Shown one piece after another: positions 11,901 through 24,500 of a stretch of 64,000 nt of DNA. The stretch lies in the NCBI GenBank assembly GCA_024362935.1, contig JANCRA010000006.1, positions 33,597,924 through 33,661,923 of the forward strand, read 5' to 3'. Position 1 is the stretch's first letter; each line of letters starts with the position of its first letter. Both the position numbers and the translations under genes were made by a program. The notes below the pieces were generated by a model. The model worked only from the letters and a program-made list of their open reading frames with translations. It searched no databases and was not told where the DNA came from. This DNA is from Setophaga petechia (lineage: Eukaryota > Chordata > Aves > Passeriformes > Parulidae).

Positions 11901-14900
11901 TGGGCACTGACAGGCACTGATGGGAAGAAGCCACAGCCGGCCTGAGCCCCGGACAAGCTGTTGCCCCCATTCAGGACACAACAGGATGGGCTTTGAGATC
12001 AGCCACACCGAGGCACAGATCAGCACCCTTTTTGTCCCAACAGGTGATGGTAGAAACAGAATCCACTGGGCTCTGGTCTCAGCCCCACCAGGTCTTATCT
12101 GAGAGCACAGCACTGGCAGCTGTTACAGGCAAGAAGGAGATTCATTGGCTTGTGCTGCAGAATCACAAAGGGCTTGATGTGTTCTCCTAGAGACTGATCT
12201 GAGCAGAGCTTGGGCCAATGGGTAGGATTCTAACAGTCATGGGAAAGAGTGGGAATCGGGTATGGAAAAGTGCCATGGTTCTGAGGAATATACCATGGCT
12301 GGGCTGGAGCCTCTCTCCTGAGAAATGCCTGCAGTACAGTTTTATCTGATCACACCACTTGGATGTGTCTCTTGGACACATCTTGATAAGCATAAAACTA
12401 GAAGATTAAACAAAGGTTGTTATCAAAGTATCTGTTTTTTCTTTGGGGGCACATGGAAAACACCTTGTGCTCTCTATTTCTCCTGTAACCTGATGTTCTT
12501 TCAGAGTAGTTCTTTTTGACAAAAAGATAGCATTCTCATGAAAATAAACTGCAGATGTAGTAGTGGTAAGAGTAACAGTCATAAAAATGACATCAGTAAG
12601 ACGTGGGGTAGAAGGGCTCCTTCAGGATGGAGAAAAACACAACAAAAAACCCTCACCAAAAATAAACAACACAAAAACAATCCTGCTCCCCCCACCCTCC
12701 CAAAAAAAAATCCCCAACCAAAAAGACAAAACTCTGAAGCCAGTCCATTTCTGTGAAGCCTTTTTTGCTCTGATGACTGGTTGGAAGTCAGGAGTCTAAG
12801 GAGAATTTAGGAAGCTAAAAATTCTGTTCAGTTTGGCCACTAGCACACAGGACTTGCCTAGATCATTTGCTAGGTCACAGCCTTCTGCTGATCCAAGAAC
12901 AATCCCAGCTTCAGCCTTCAGCAGAGAGGGAAGCTCAGGCAAACCCAAGCCAGTGCAAGGTGCCCTCAGAGGCAGCAGGAACACCCAGAGCTCTCTCGCT
13001 GCCTCGGAGCACAGCACTTCCTCTGGGGGGGCCTACGTGGCCCTGGGACTCCAAACTCAGAAGGAGCATTTGGTACAGCTCTGCTGACACCCGCACACAA
13101 CACACTGTCCCTCAGACAAGAAACACACAAGACGTACCCAGCAGCTCCAGGTACTCCTCCTCCTCAATCTTCTGTTCCCAGAAGGTGAAGGAACCGCTTG
13201 AGCTTGAGTTCCCAGGGTTCACAGAAAGGCTTCCTCGAGATGATGCTGCTGCAGCAGCAGGTTCAGAGCCCATGCTGTGCTGGACCTGGAGCATTTCTGG
13301 TGGGCACTGTTCCTGTGCCTCACTCCAAACTTGGGCTCCTTCATTGCCAGACATTTGCTGGAAGTCTTCGCAGGCTGCCCGGTGAGATGTCAGCACTTGC
13401 ACCTCAAGTCAAACAGAACAAAGCAGTCAGACACTACAGCTTGTCCCTGTCAGCCAGGAGTCATCGACTGTGAGGAAAGGCAAAGAACAGATTGACAGGG
13501 CATACAACAGCTTCTTTCAATCCTCCATCTGGGTCACCAAGTTCCACTGTAAAAACACCTCAAGAAAAAAGGAGAGCAGGAACAGGCCAGCAGGAATCAA
13601 TTTGGATGACTGCTGGCCAAAAGGCCCAAGGACTAGTTTCACTGTGCAGGGCAGCAGCTGCGATTCAGCACACCAGGAAATGTCCTTCAGAGTGACTGTG
13701 ATACACACTACAGCAGGATGGCACTCAGAGGCATCACCCCACTCCCTGCTGCTCTGCACTGGAAAGGCAAGAAGGGCAGAAACCACCAGTTTGGTGACTG
13801 CAGTGACTGCATCGCTCTTTCGCTCACTTCTACAGCCTGAGGGAGGCGATTCAGTTTCTCTCTGACAATTGAAATTTCTTCTTTCAGCCTCTTCTCCAAT
13901 GCCTTGTTGCTAGCCTCAGAGTCCTGCAGCTCTGCCTGCACGTGTCCCTTGATACTCCACATATTTCATGAGTGGAGTGGCTGCCACTCTTTCACTCACC
14001 TGGTTTTGTTGATCGCCCCTCTGCTGATGGAGATGCTCCTCTGGAATTCTTCCCACGTCTTCCTTGTTCTTTCTCTTCGCTGCCATGACGTCGCTCTGAG
14101 CTTTGGGCAGCTCTGCTTGTGGCTCTGCCGAGATGTTCTGTGCACACAAATGCATAGCAAGTGACTGAGAGCTGCCATCAGGCTCAGCTTTTCCCTCTTT
14201 TAGCCTCCAAATCACATTTATTCAGCCCCTTCTTTCCGCTTCCCTACCCAGCTCTGCTTCCACTGTAACTCTCCTGTGCTGGTGCTGATCTCTGCACATT
14301 GCAAGGCTCTGTCCTTTCAGTGCCTGTGGGACTCCTGGCCTCCTCAGTCCCAAGAGCTCTGGTTTATGCCCCTCTTCCTGCCCTTCTCTCTGTCACCTGG
14401 CCAGTCAGGCTTACCTGGCCATTCTCCTGTGGCTCTTCCACCTGCTGCCTGAGCTGCTCTTCCTGCTCTCGGGCAGGGAACAGCTCTCCCTGAGTCTGGC
14501 ACGGCATCTCAGACAAGGCAGTGTGCTCCTGCTCTCTCTCTAGAAGCACCTGCACAGAAAGCAAGAGAAGATGGGTTTCAACTTCCCAGACGCCCTTTGT
14601 GGGCCAAGACTCAAAGGCTGCTGGGCTCACACGTTCCCAAAGCACTGTGCTGCTGCTCTGCTGGGTCGTTCTCTGCCCGAGGGGAGGCACAGATTCCAAA
14701 GTGACCCTGGCCCTACAGTCAGGGGCCATCTGGGACTGAAGCTCCAGCAGCCTCTCAGGCAGCTGACAGGGAAGGTGTGGCATTTCTCAAGGCTCTGCTG
14801 AGGGCCTCCCTTTGCTTCTGCCATGTCCTGTTTGTCTTTCAGTAGTGACTGACTCCCCGCCCTGTCCCACAGCTCCATCCTGGCTCTGCAGGTGGCTTCC

Positions 14901-15558
14901 TGGGTGAGCTCACTCCTTGTGAGAGACACTTCTGCAGTTCACGTTCTCTTCAGGCCTGCACCAGCATTCCTCCTTCCTGACATCTACACTCTCCTTAGAA
15001 AAACGGGTCACTCAGGAGATAAGGATGCATGCAAAGATCTCTGATGGAAGTCAGAGAACCTCTATGGCCATCTCAGTATACGGAGGAGGACCAAGATGTT
15101 TCTTCTCCCTCTTTTGTCAACTGAGAATTCTGACCAGCAGCAACAGAGTTTCTCCTAAGGCCCCATTAATGAATGCACTTACACAGCCCTGGGGATGCCA
15201 GTGAAGGAAACCATGTGTCATGTAATGCGTGGCATCTATGACCAGAGTCACCAAACACCACCTAAACATGGAATTGTTCCACCTCTCCTAGAGAGGTGGA
15301 AGTTTAAAGAATTAACTGGAGACTTCAGGGCACAGGAGGCTGGAGGAGGAAAACAGCACTGAGGGGAAAAAACCACCATCTCTGGAGGGGGAAACATCTC
15401 TGCCTGCTCAGAATCAGTCGAGGAAACATGTCTCTAATCCTCTCCTGAAAGGGATGCTTTAGGTGACCTTTGCACCTCCAATGGCCTTGGACCAGAGCAA
15501 CGAATGTTCAATTATGTAAAAGTTACAGAGATAGATACATAGATAGATAGATAGATAC

Positions 15559-15599
<41 letters not shown>

Positions 15600-18500
15600 C
15601 AGATCTTATTACTGAAATCTGCCTTTACTGTCCTCTCTGTTGCTACAGACATCAGAACTTGGTAGCCAGTGCCCCACTCAGCTACAATCCTGGGATTTCT
15701 CTCCTGTTGCTAAAAAAAGCACACTCTTGGGGAATCTGGAGCGTGTAGGTCCTTATGGAAAGGGATCAGACCCAGAGCATTGCACTGGGAACTGCACTCT
15801 TTGTGCATCTCTGCTCAGGCAAGTTCTTCTCTTGGACTTGACCACACTGATGGTGCTGAAGTGGCTGGAATCAGAAATGCAGCCCAGCCCCTCCCAGTTC
15901 CTGTGATCTCTGAGGAACAGCTGGAATGCCAAGGCATTTGACTTTCTGCTCAATTCCCAAACACAACACACACTGATTGCCTGGGCTGCAGAAACTCACA
16001 GGCATTGTTCAGTTCAAAATCATCTGTAAGGCCTTATGCGCTGGCCTAGAACCACATAAGCTCCTTCTGCATCAATGTCCCTGCACCAAATGATGAGTTC
16101 TGATGCAAAAATACTGCATTCCCAGAAGTGATACCTGGGAATAAAAACTTCAAGCAGAACCAGTCCCAGTGCTATATAAGGGCAGGAAATAATTGCAAAA
16201 AGAACCTTAGTTGGGAGAAAAAGAAAAGGAATAAGCCTCCTCCTCCAAGTAAAGTAAAAAATAACAATAAAAAAAGGGAGGGAAAGTTAATGCCAAAAGT
16301 GGCTAAATATTTGAATGCACTGAGGAGATTCTCAAGATCTCTCATGAGCCCCCCAATGTCCAGGCCAAAGCTCCCTCAGCACCTCCTCCCTGGCCTTGTG
16401 CTGCACCCCCTTGCCCAGCTCCCCTGTCCTTCTGTGCACACGCTGCAGCCCCTCCATGACTTTCTGCTTCCCAGGGCCCACAGCTGCACACAGCACTCCA
16501 GCTGTGGCCGCAGCGCTGCCCAGCACAGGGCCATGCTCCCTGCCCTGCCCCTGCTGCCCCCTGCTGCTGGCACAGGCCACCATGCCCTCGGCCTTCTTGG
16601 CCCTCTGGCCACACGCTGCCTCATCTTCAGCTGCTCAAGGCCGCCAGCCCTGCATCCTTTTGGCCTACGCAGCTGCCCAGCCACAAAGGCGCCCATCTGA
16701 CTTCAGATCCAGCAGGCACCAGTGCAAGATGGCCTTCCTCTTCCCAGCAACACAAGACAGCGGTCAAGAACTTGCAGATGCACCCCCACTGTGGGCTCCA
16801 AGGCACTTGCCAAAGCTGCAGACTACAGTTCAAATAGATCAGCAGAAACTTGGCCCTTCTGCTGTTTGCAGCTTCTCCAAAGCTAAATGGCAGTTGAGCC
16901 AACAGTGACCCTACAAGTAAAGAACGACTCAAGAAATGTGCAGAACACCTCCACAAGCCAAAGACACCTTTCCAAAAGAAAAAACAAACCAACAAAGCCT
17001 TTTGTCCTCCAGCACTGCCACGTGCGCCCTTGGCCGTAACACCGCAGAAGCCCAGAGATGGAGCTTCCCTGAGCCAAGCAGGCAGACGCTCCGCCGGAGC
17101 CCCCAGCTCAGCGCTGCCCCAACATGACAGCTCAAAGGCCAATTTCTAGCTGTCACTGCCTGCAGGAAATGCCTACATCCTGCAGGACTCCAGCACTCAG
17201 CATCCTCGGCCAGACACAGCAAGCGCTGGCTGCTCAGAAACTTGCACCTCTGCCTTGCACTAAAGACAGCACCCCCCACAACGAGCACTTACTCTCTTAG
17301 AATGAAGAGCAGCCTGTGGTGTGACCACGGCTGGACAAAGGCGGTGGTCATCTTCCTCGTTTTCCTCCTCTTGGGCTTCTTCTGAAATAGCAGAGAGAGC
17401 CAGGGGAAAAAGGGGTCTTGCTCTTCTCATCTGTGGCAAGAGAGAAACATAGGGACAGGCCGTTACCTAGCGCTTATAACCTCATTTCCACTCACATGCA
17501 CAGCCACATCGTCTAAGGAGAATTCATGAATTTTGTTAGCAATGTCATTCTAAGTCACTCCAACCAGATTGAAATGAGCACATTCAACCAAACAGCATAA
17601 GGCTGTGAATTAGATATTCCTCCCTAACTGCTATTTAGAAGCAAGGTTTTCTCTGCAAAAGGAAGCTTTTAGTTCTTGAAAGCTCTGAAATGGAAACCTA
17701 CGAAAGAGCGACAAAGACTCGTTGCCATTGCTGCGGCAGAAATGGAAAATGAGAAAGTGTTCAGAATCAGGATCAGTGCTGAAAAGCGCAGGAAAGGTTC
17801 TGCAGAAGCCTCCTTGCTTCCTGGAAAAACTGGAAAATGAACAGGCCTTCTCCTTGGAAACCCACAAACCAAAAGACAGAAGTCTCACCTACTGCAGTGT
17901 CTAAACCCGTTGGATGCACTGTATTTGGCGGTGAAACAGCCCGTGTGATGAGCACTGTCATGTAAGGATTGATGGAAGCCTACCTGGAGGTCCCTCAAGA
18001 GCCCCCCATTGTCAAGGCGAAAGCTCCCTCAGCACCTCCTCCCTGGCCTTGTGCTGCACCCCCTTGCCCAGCTCCCCCATCCTTCTGTGCACAGGCTGCA
18101 GCCCCTCCATGACTTTCTGCTTCCCAGGGCCCACAGCTGCACACAGCACTCCAGCTGTGGCCGCAGCGCTGCCCAGCACAGGGCCACACTCCCTGCCCTG
18201 CTCCTGCGGCCCCCCTGCTGCTGACACAGGCCACCGTGCCCTCGGCCTTCTTGGCCCCCTGGCCACACGCTGCCTCATCTTCAGCTGCTCAAGGCTGCCA
18301 GCCCTGCGTCCTTTTGGCCCACGCAGCTGCCCAGCCACAAAGGTGCCCATCTGACTTCAGATCCAGCAGGCACCAGTGCAAGATGGCCTTCCTCTTCCCA
18401 GCAACACAAGACAGCGGTCAAGGACTTGCAGCTTCGCCCCCACTCCAAGCACCAAGGCACTTGCCAAAGCTGCAGACTGCACCCAAATATGCACCAAAAG

Positions 18501-21500
18501 AAACTGGCCGCTTCTGCTTTTGGCCTCACAATTAGGCGTCCCAACCCCACACTTTGTTTCTTTGACCACGTGGGAAAAGAACGGCCCCCAACAGCTGCAT
18601 GGGCCACACAGTCCTCCCTTTGCAGCTCATCAAAAGCCAAAAGACACCTGGCCCAAAAGAGACTGTAGAAGTCAAGAACTACTCAGGGAAAATGCAGACT
18701 GCTTTCACAAGCCAAACACACCTTTCCAGAAAGGGAAAACAAGCAAACCAAGGCCTGGCACCTCCAGCACTACCTCCTTTGAATTTGGCCATAGCATTGC
18801 AGAAGCCAAGAGATAGAGCTTCCCTGAGACAAGCAGCCACATGCTCTCCCACAGGCACCAGCCCTTTGCTGCCACAACATGACAGCTCAGAGGCCAAGTA
18901 CTGTGGGCGCTGCCTGGAGGAAATCCCGAGCTCCTGGCAGGACCGCAGCCCCCAGCATCCTCAGCCAGCAACAGCAATGTGCTGGCTGCTCCAAAACTTG
19001 CAGCTCTGCTTTGCACTAAAGACAGCACCACACACAACTGGCACTTACAAGTTCAGAATATCCAGGCTCTGGTGTGAGCACTGATGGAGGCTGGCGCTCA
19101 TCCACCTCCCTTTGCTCCTCTGCGGCTTCTTCTCCAGGAGCAGCGGGAGCCCGGGGAGAGACGGCTCTTGGTTCTGTCATCTGTGGCAAGAGAGAAGCAT
19201 GAGGGACAGGCCATTTCCTATCATGTAGAACCTCATTTCTTTTCAGATCTACCGCCACATCTTCCAAGGAGAAATCATACATTTCACAGCGACAGAGGGG
19301 TTCTAAGTCACAGCCACCAAATTAAAATTGGCCAATTCAACAGATCTCTAGATGGATATGACGTTGGTTCTCCTGCCTGGCCTCTATCAGCAAGCAAGGT
19401 TGTCTCGGCTAAACGGAGCTTTTAGAGCTTGAAAGCACTGAAATGGAAAACTAGAAAAGCGACAGCATTGCCTTTGCTACTGCTGCTGCAGGTGTGGAAA
19501 ACTAAAACTGGATCAGAATCCCACCCAGGGCTGGAAAAAGCAGGAAACATTGTGCAGAAGCATCCTTGCTTGCTGGAAAAACAGGAAAATGAACAGGCCT
19601 TCTCCTCCTAGCAAACCAAGGAGCCAACAAAGCACATGAAGTCACGCACTCCAGTGTCTAAAGCCCCTGGATGCAGTGACGGGATGCAGTTTGGTGGAGA
19701 AAGAGCCCTTGTGCTCAGCACAGTCACGCAGGGATTGATGGAAGTTTGCCTGAAGGTCCCTCAAGAGCCTCCCATTGTCCAGGCCAAAGCTCCCTCAGCA
19801 CCTCCTCCCTGGCCTTGTGCTGAACCCCCTTGCCCAGCTCCCCCCGTCCTTCTGTGCACACGCTGCAGCCACTCCATGACTTTCTGCTTCCCAGGGCCCA
19901 CAGCTGCACACAGCACTCCAGCTGTGGCCGCAGCGCTGCCCAGCACAGGGCCACGCTCCCTGCCCTGCTCCTGCTGCCCCCCTGCTGCTGACACAGGCCA
20001 CCGTGCCCTCGGCCTTCTTGGCCCCCTGGCTACACGCTGCCTCATCTTCAGCTGCTCAAGGCCGCCAGCCCTGCGCCCTTAGGCCCACGCAGCTGCCCAG
20101 CCACAAAGGTGCCCATCTGACTTCAGATCCAGCAGGCACCAGTGCAAGATGGCCTTCCTCTTCCCAGCAACACAAGACAGCGGTCAAGGACTTGCAGCTT
20201 CGCCCCCACTCCACGCTCCAAGGCACTTGCCAAAGCTGCAGACTGCAGCCAAATATGCACCAACAGAAACTGGCCGCTTCTGCTTTTGGCCTCACAAGAA
20301 GGCGTCCCAACCCCACACTTTGTTTCTTTGGCCACATGGGAAAAGAACGGCCCCCAACAGCTGCATGGCCCACACAGTCCTCCCTTTGCAGCTTATCAAA
20401 AGCCAAAAGACACCTGGCCCAAAAGAGACTGTAGAAGTCAAGAACTACTCAGGGAAAGTGCAGACCGCTTTCACAAGCCAAACACACCTTTCCAAAAAGG
20501 GAAAACAAGCAAACCAAGGCCTGGCACCTCCAGCACTACCTCCTTTGCATTTGGCCATAGCACTGCAGAAGCCAAGAGATAGAGCTTCCCTGAGACAAGC
20601 AGCCACATGCTCTCCCACAGGCACCAGCCCTTTGCTGCCGCAACATGACAGCTCAAAGGCCAAGTACTGTGGGCGCTGCCTGGAGGAAATCCCGAGCTCC
20701 TGGCAGGACCGCAGCCCCCAGCATCCTCAGCCAGCAACAGCAAAGTGCTGGCTGCTCCAAAACTTGCAGCTCTGCTTTGCACTAAAGACAGCATCACACA
20801 CAACTGGCACTTACAAGTTCAGAATATCCAGGCTCTGGTGTGAGCACTGATGGAGGCTGGCGCTCATCCACCTCTGTTTGCTCCTCTGCGGCTTCTTCTC
20901 CAGGAGCAGCGGGAGCCCGGGGAGAGATGGCTCTTGGTTCTGTCATCTGTGGAAAGAAAGAAGCATGAGGGACAGGCCATTTCCTATCATGTAGAACCTC
21001 ATTTCTTTTCAGATCTACCGCCACATCTTCCAAGGAGAAATCATACATTTCACAGCGACAGAGGGGTTCTAAGTCACAGCCACCAAATTAAAATTGGCCA
21101 ATTCAACAGAACTCTAGATGGATGTGACGTTGGTTCTCCTGCCTGGCCTCTATCAGCAAGCAAGGCTGTCTTGGCTAAACGGAGCTTTTAGAGCTTGAAA
21201 GCACTGAAATGGAAAACTAGAAAAGCAACAGCATTGCCTTTGCTACTGCTGCTGCAGGTGTGGAAAACTAAAACTGGATCAGAATCCCACCCAGGGCTGG
21301 AAAAAGCAGGAAACATTGTGCAGAAGCATCCTTGCTTGCTGGAAAAACAGGAAAATGAACAGGCCTTCTCCTCCTAGCAAACCAAGGAGCCAACAAAGCA
21401 CAAGAAGTCAGCCACTCCAGTGTCTAAAGCCCTAGGATGCAGTGACGGGATGCAGTTTGGTGGAGAGACAGCCCTTGTGCTGAGCACTGTCATGCAGGGA

Positions 21501-24500
21501 TTGATGGAAGTTTGCCTGAAGGTCCCTCAAGAGCCTCCCATTGTCCAGGCCAAAGCTCCCTCAGCACCTCCTCCCTGGCCTTGTGCTGCACCCCCTTGCC
21601 CAGTTGCCTTGTCCTTCTGTGCACACGCTGTAGCCACTGCATGACTTTCTGCTTCCCAGGGCCCACAGCTGCACACAGCACTCCAGCTGTGGCCGCAGCG
21701 CTGCCCAGCACAGGGCCACGCTCCCTGCCCTGCTCCTGCTGCCCCCCTGCTGCTGACACAGGCCACCGTGCCCTCGGCCTTCTTGGCCCCCTGGCTACAC
21801 GCTGCCTCATCTTCAGCTGCTCAAGGCCGCCAGCCCTGCGCCCTTAGGCCCACGCAGCTGCCCAGCCACAAAGGTGCCCATCTGACTTCAGATCCAGCAG
21901 GCACCAGTGCAAGATGGCCTTCCTCTTCCCAGCAACACAAGACAGCGGTCAAGGACTTGCAGCTTCGCCCCCACTCCACGCTCCAAGGCACTTGCCAAAG
22001 CTGCAGACTGCACCCAAAAATGCACCAACAGAAACTGGCCGCTTCTGCTTTTGGCCTCACAAGAAAGCGTCCCAACCCCACACTTTGTTTCTTTGGCCAC
22101 ATGGGAAAAGAACGGCCCCCAACAGCTGCATGGCCCACACAGTCCTCCCTTTGCAGCTTATCAAAACCCAAAACAGAGCTGGCCCAAAAGAGACTGTAGA
22201 AGTCAAGAACTACTCAGGGAAAGTGCAGACCGCTTTCACAAGCCAAACACACCTTTGCAAAAAGGGAAAACAAGCAAACCAAGGCCTGGCACCTCCAGCA
22301 CTACCTCCTTTGCATTTGGCCATAGCACTGCAGAAGCCAAGAGATAGAGCTTCCCTGAGACAAGCAGCCACATGCTCTCCCACAGGCACCAGCCCTTTGC
22401 TGCCGCAACATGACAGCTCAAAGGCCAAGTACTGTGGGCGCTGCCTGCAGGAAATCCCGAGCTCCTGGCAGGACCGCAGCCCCCAGCATCCTCAGCCAGC
22501 AACAGCAATGTGCTGGCTGCTCCAAAACTTGCAGCTCTGCTTTGCACTAAAGACAGCATCACACACAAGTGGCACTTACAAGTTCAGAATATCCAGGCTC
22601 TGGTGTGAGCACTGATGGAGGCTGGCGCTCATCCACCTCCCTTTGCTCCTCTGCGGCTTCTTCTCCAGGAGCAGCGGGAGCCCGGGGAGAGACGGCTCTT
22701 GGTTCTGTCATCTGTGGCAAGAGAGAAGCATGAGGGACAGGCCATTTCCTATCATGTAGAACCTCATTTCTTTTCAGATCTACCGCCACATCTTCCAAGG
22801 AGAAATCATACATTTCACAGCGACAGAGGGGTTCTAAGTCACAGCCACCAAATTAAAATTGGCCAATTCAACAGAACTCTAGATGGATATGACGTTGGTT
22901 CTCCTGCCTGGCCTCTATCAGCAAGCAAGGCTGCCTTGGCTAAACGGAGCTTTTAGAGCTTGAAAGCACTGAAATGGAAAACTAGAAAAGCAACAGCATT
23001 GCCTTTGCTACTGCTGCTGCAGGTGTGGAAAACTAAAACTGGATCAGAATCCCACCCAGGGCTGGAAAAAGCAGGAAACATTGTGCAGAAGCATCCTTGC
23101 TTGCTGGAAAAACAGGAAAATGAACAGGCCTTCTCCTCCTAGCAAACCAAGGAGCCAACAAAGCACAAGAAGTCACCCACTCCAGTGTCTAAAGCCCTAG
23201 GATGCAGTGACGGGATGCAGTTTGGTGGAGAGACAGCCCTTGTGCTGAGCACTGTCACGCAGGGATTGATGGAAGTTTGCCTGAAGGTCCCTCAAGAGCC
23301 TCCCATTGTCCAGGCCAAAGCTCCCTCAGCACCTCCTCCCTGGCCTTGTGCTGCACCCCCTTGCCCAGTTGCCTTGTCCTTCTGTGCACACACTGCAGCC
23401 ACTCCATGACTTTCTGCTTCCCAGGGCCCACAGCTGCACACAGCACTCCAGCTGTGGCCGCAGCGCTGCCCAGCACAGGGCCACGCTCCCTGCCCTGCTC
23501 CTGCTGCCCCCCTGCTGCTGACACAGGCCACCGTGCCCTCGGCCTTCTTGGCCCCCTGGCCACACGCTGCCTCATCTTCAGCTGCTCAAGGCCGCCAGCC
23601 CTGCGTCTTTTTGGTCCACGCAGCTGCCCAGCCACAAAGGTGCCCATCTGACTTCAGATCCAGCAGGCACCAGTGCAAGATCGCCTTCTTTTTCTTCAGT
23701 TGTATCTTTTAAGGAAATAGTTTAATTTTATCAGAATAGAATTCTCTCTGACTAAATTGAAATGGCCTTTTTCTTCCCTATAGGAAATTGCTCTTAGCTC
23801 AGTATTCCTGTTTAGGTGCTGTCAGGAAGCGACATTCCCTCTGCCAATCTGAGTTTATATTTCTTCAGGGCTCTCAGATGGTAATTAGGAACTATCAAGT
23901 TATGCCTTGGTTTTTTTTTGTTGAAGGCATGAAAGTGGATTTTCTTTTGGCCTCCCTCTACACTCTACTACCACTGGTCAAGCTGACAACCGGGTCCATT
24001 ATTTCTTAACACCAGGAAAATGAAATCTCGCTCACCTCAGAATCCGTACAGCTGAATACACGCTTCAGGTGACCTGTAGTGTGCAATGGAAAATGCACCA
24101 GATGCTGTGAGAAAACTTCTTGGGCTTGTGAATCCCACAGAACAAGTCAACCCAAACAGAGATGATTTCCTGTTTCACAACATCCCTCCAGGAGACACAT
24201 TTCATTCACACAGCCAGCAATAGATCCCGACAATATTCTTGCTTGTGCCTACACTTTGGCCTGTTTTGCCAGTAAATGACTAAAAACATGATGAAGAAAA
24301 TTCCAATTGTTCTTCAACACTTGGTGCTCATCTTCTACCAAACACATCAAGCAGCTTTTTTATCTCTCCCTCGGGTACTTTTTTTAAAAAATCAGTTGCA
24401 TGCACCAATTCTTGTACACTTGCTGGAAACAGTTGCACAGAAAAGGATCCCCAAAATCCCCCTGAGCTGTAGCAGCTCTGTTGTGAAACAGCACAGCAGC

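Larger units (their letters stand above)
16342..23684 (-). repeat. Tandem array of ~1.65-1.77-kb exon-bearing units
   Basis: The anchor string CTCCCTCAGCACCTCCTCCC recurs at 16,371, 18,024, 19,790, 21,556 and 23,321, giving periods of 1,653, 1,766, 1,766 and 1,765. Units 2, 3 and 4 are nearly identical, unit 1 is diverged, and unit 5 is cut off near 23,684. Each full unit carries one acidic exon with flanking intron and a degenerate antisense CR1 piece. Many apparent frames of 70-230 codons in the array are by-products of this GC-rich repeat. Confidence 0.95.

Noticed and set aside
19636..23651. Repeated 100-233 codon frames on both strands of the tandem array
   Set aside because: They recur only because the unit recurs, cover a CR1 fragment and intron, and lack the splice framing that the 132-nt exons have.
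16342..23684. CRISPR-like array
   Set aside because: The repeats are 1.7 kb long and contain exons and CR1 pieces; there is no short repeat-spacer pattern anywhere in the window.
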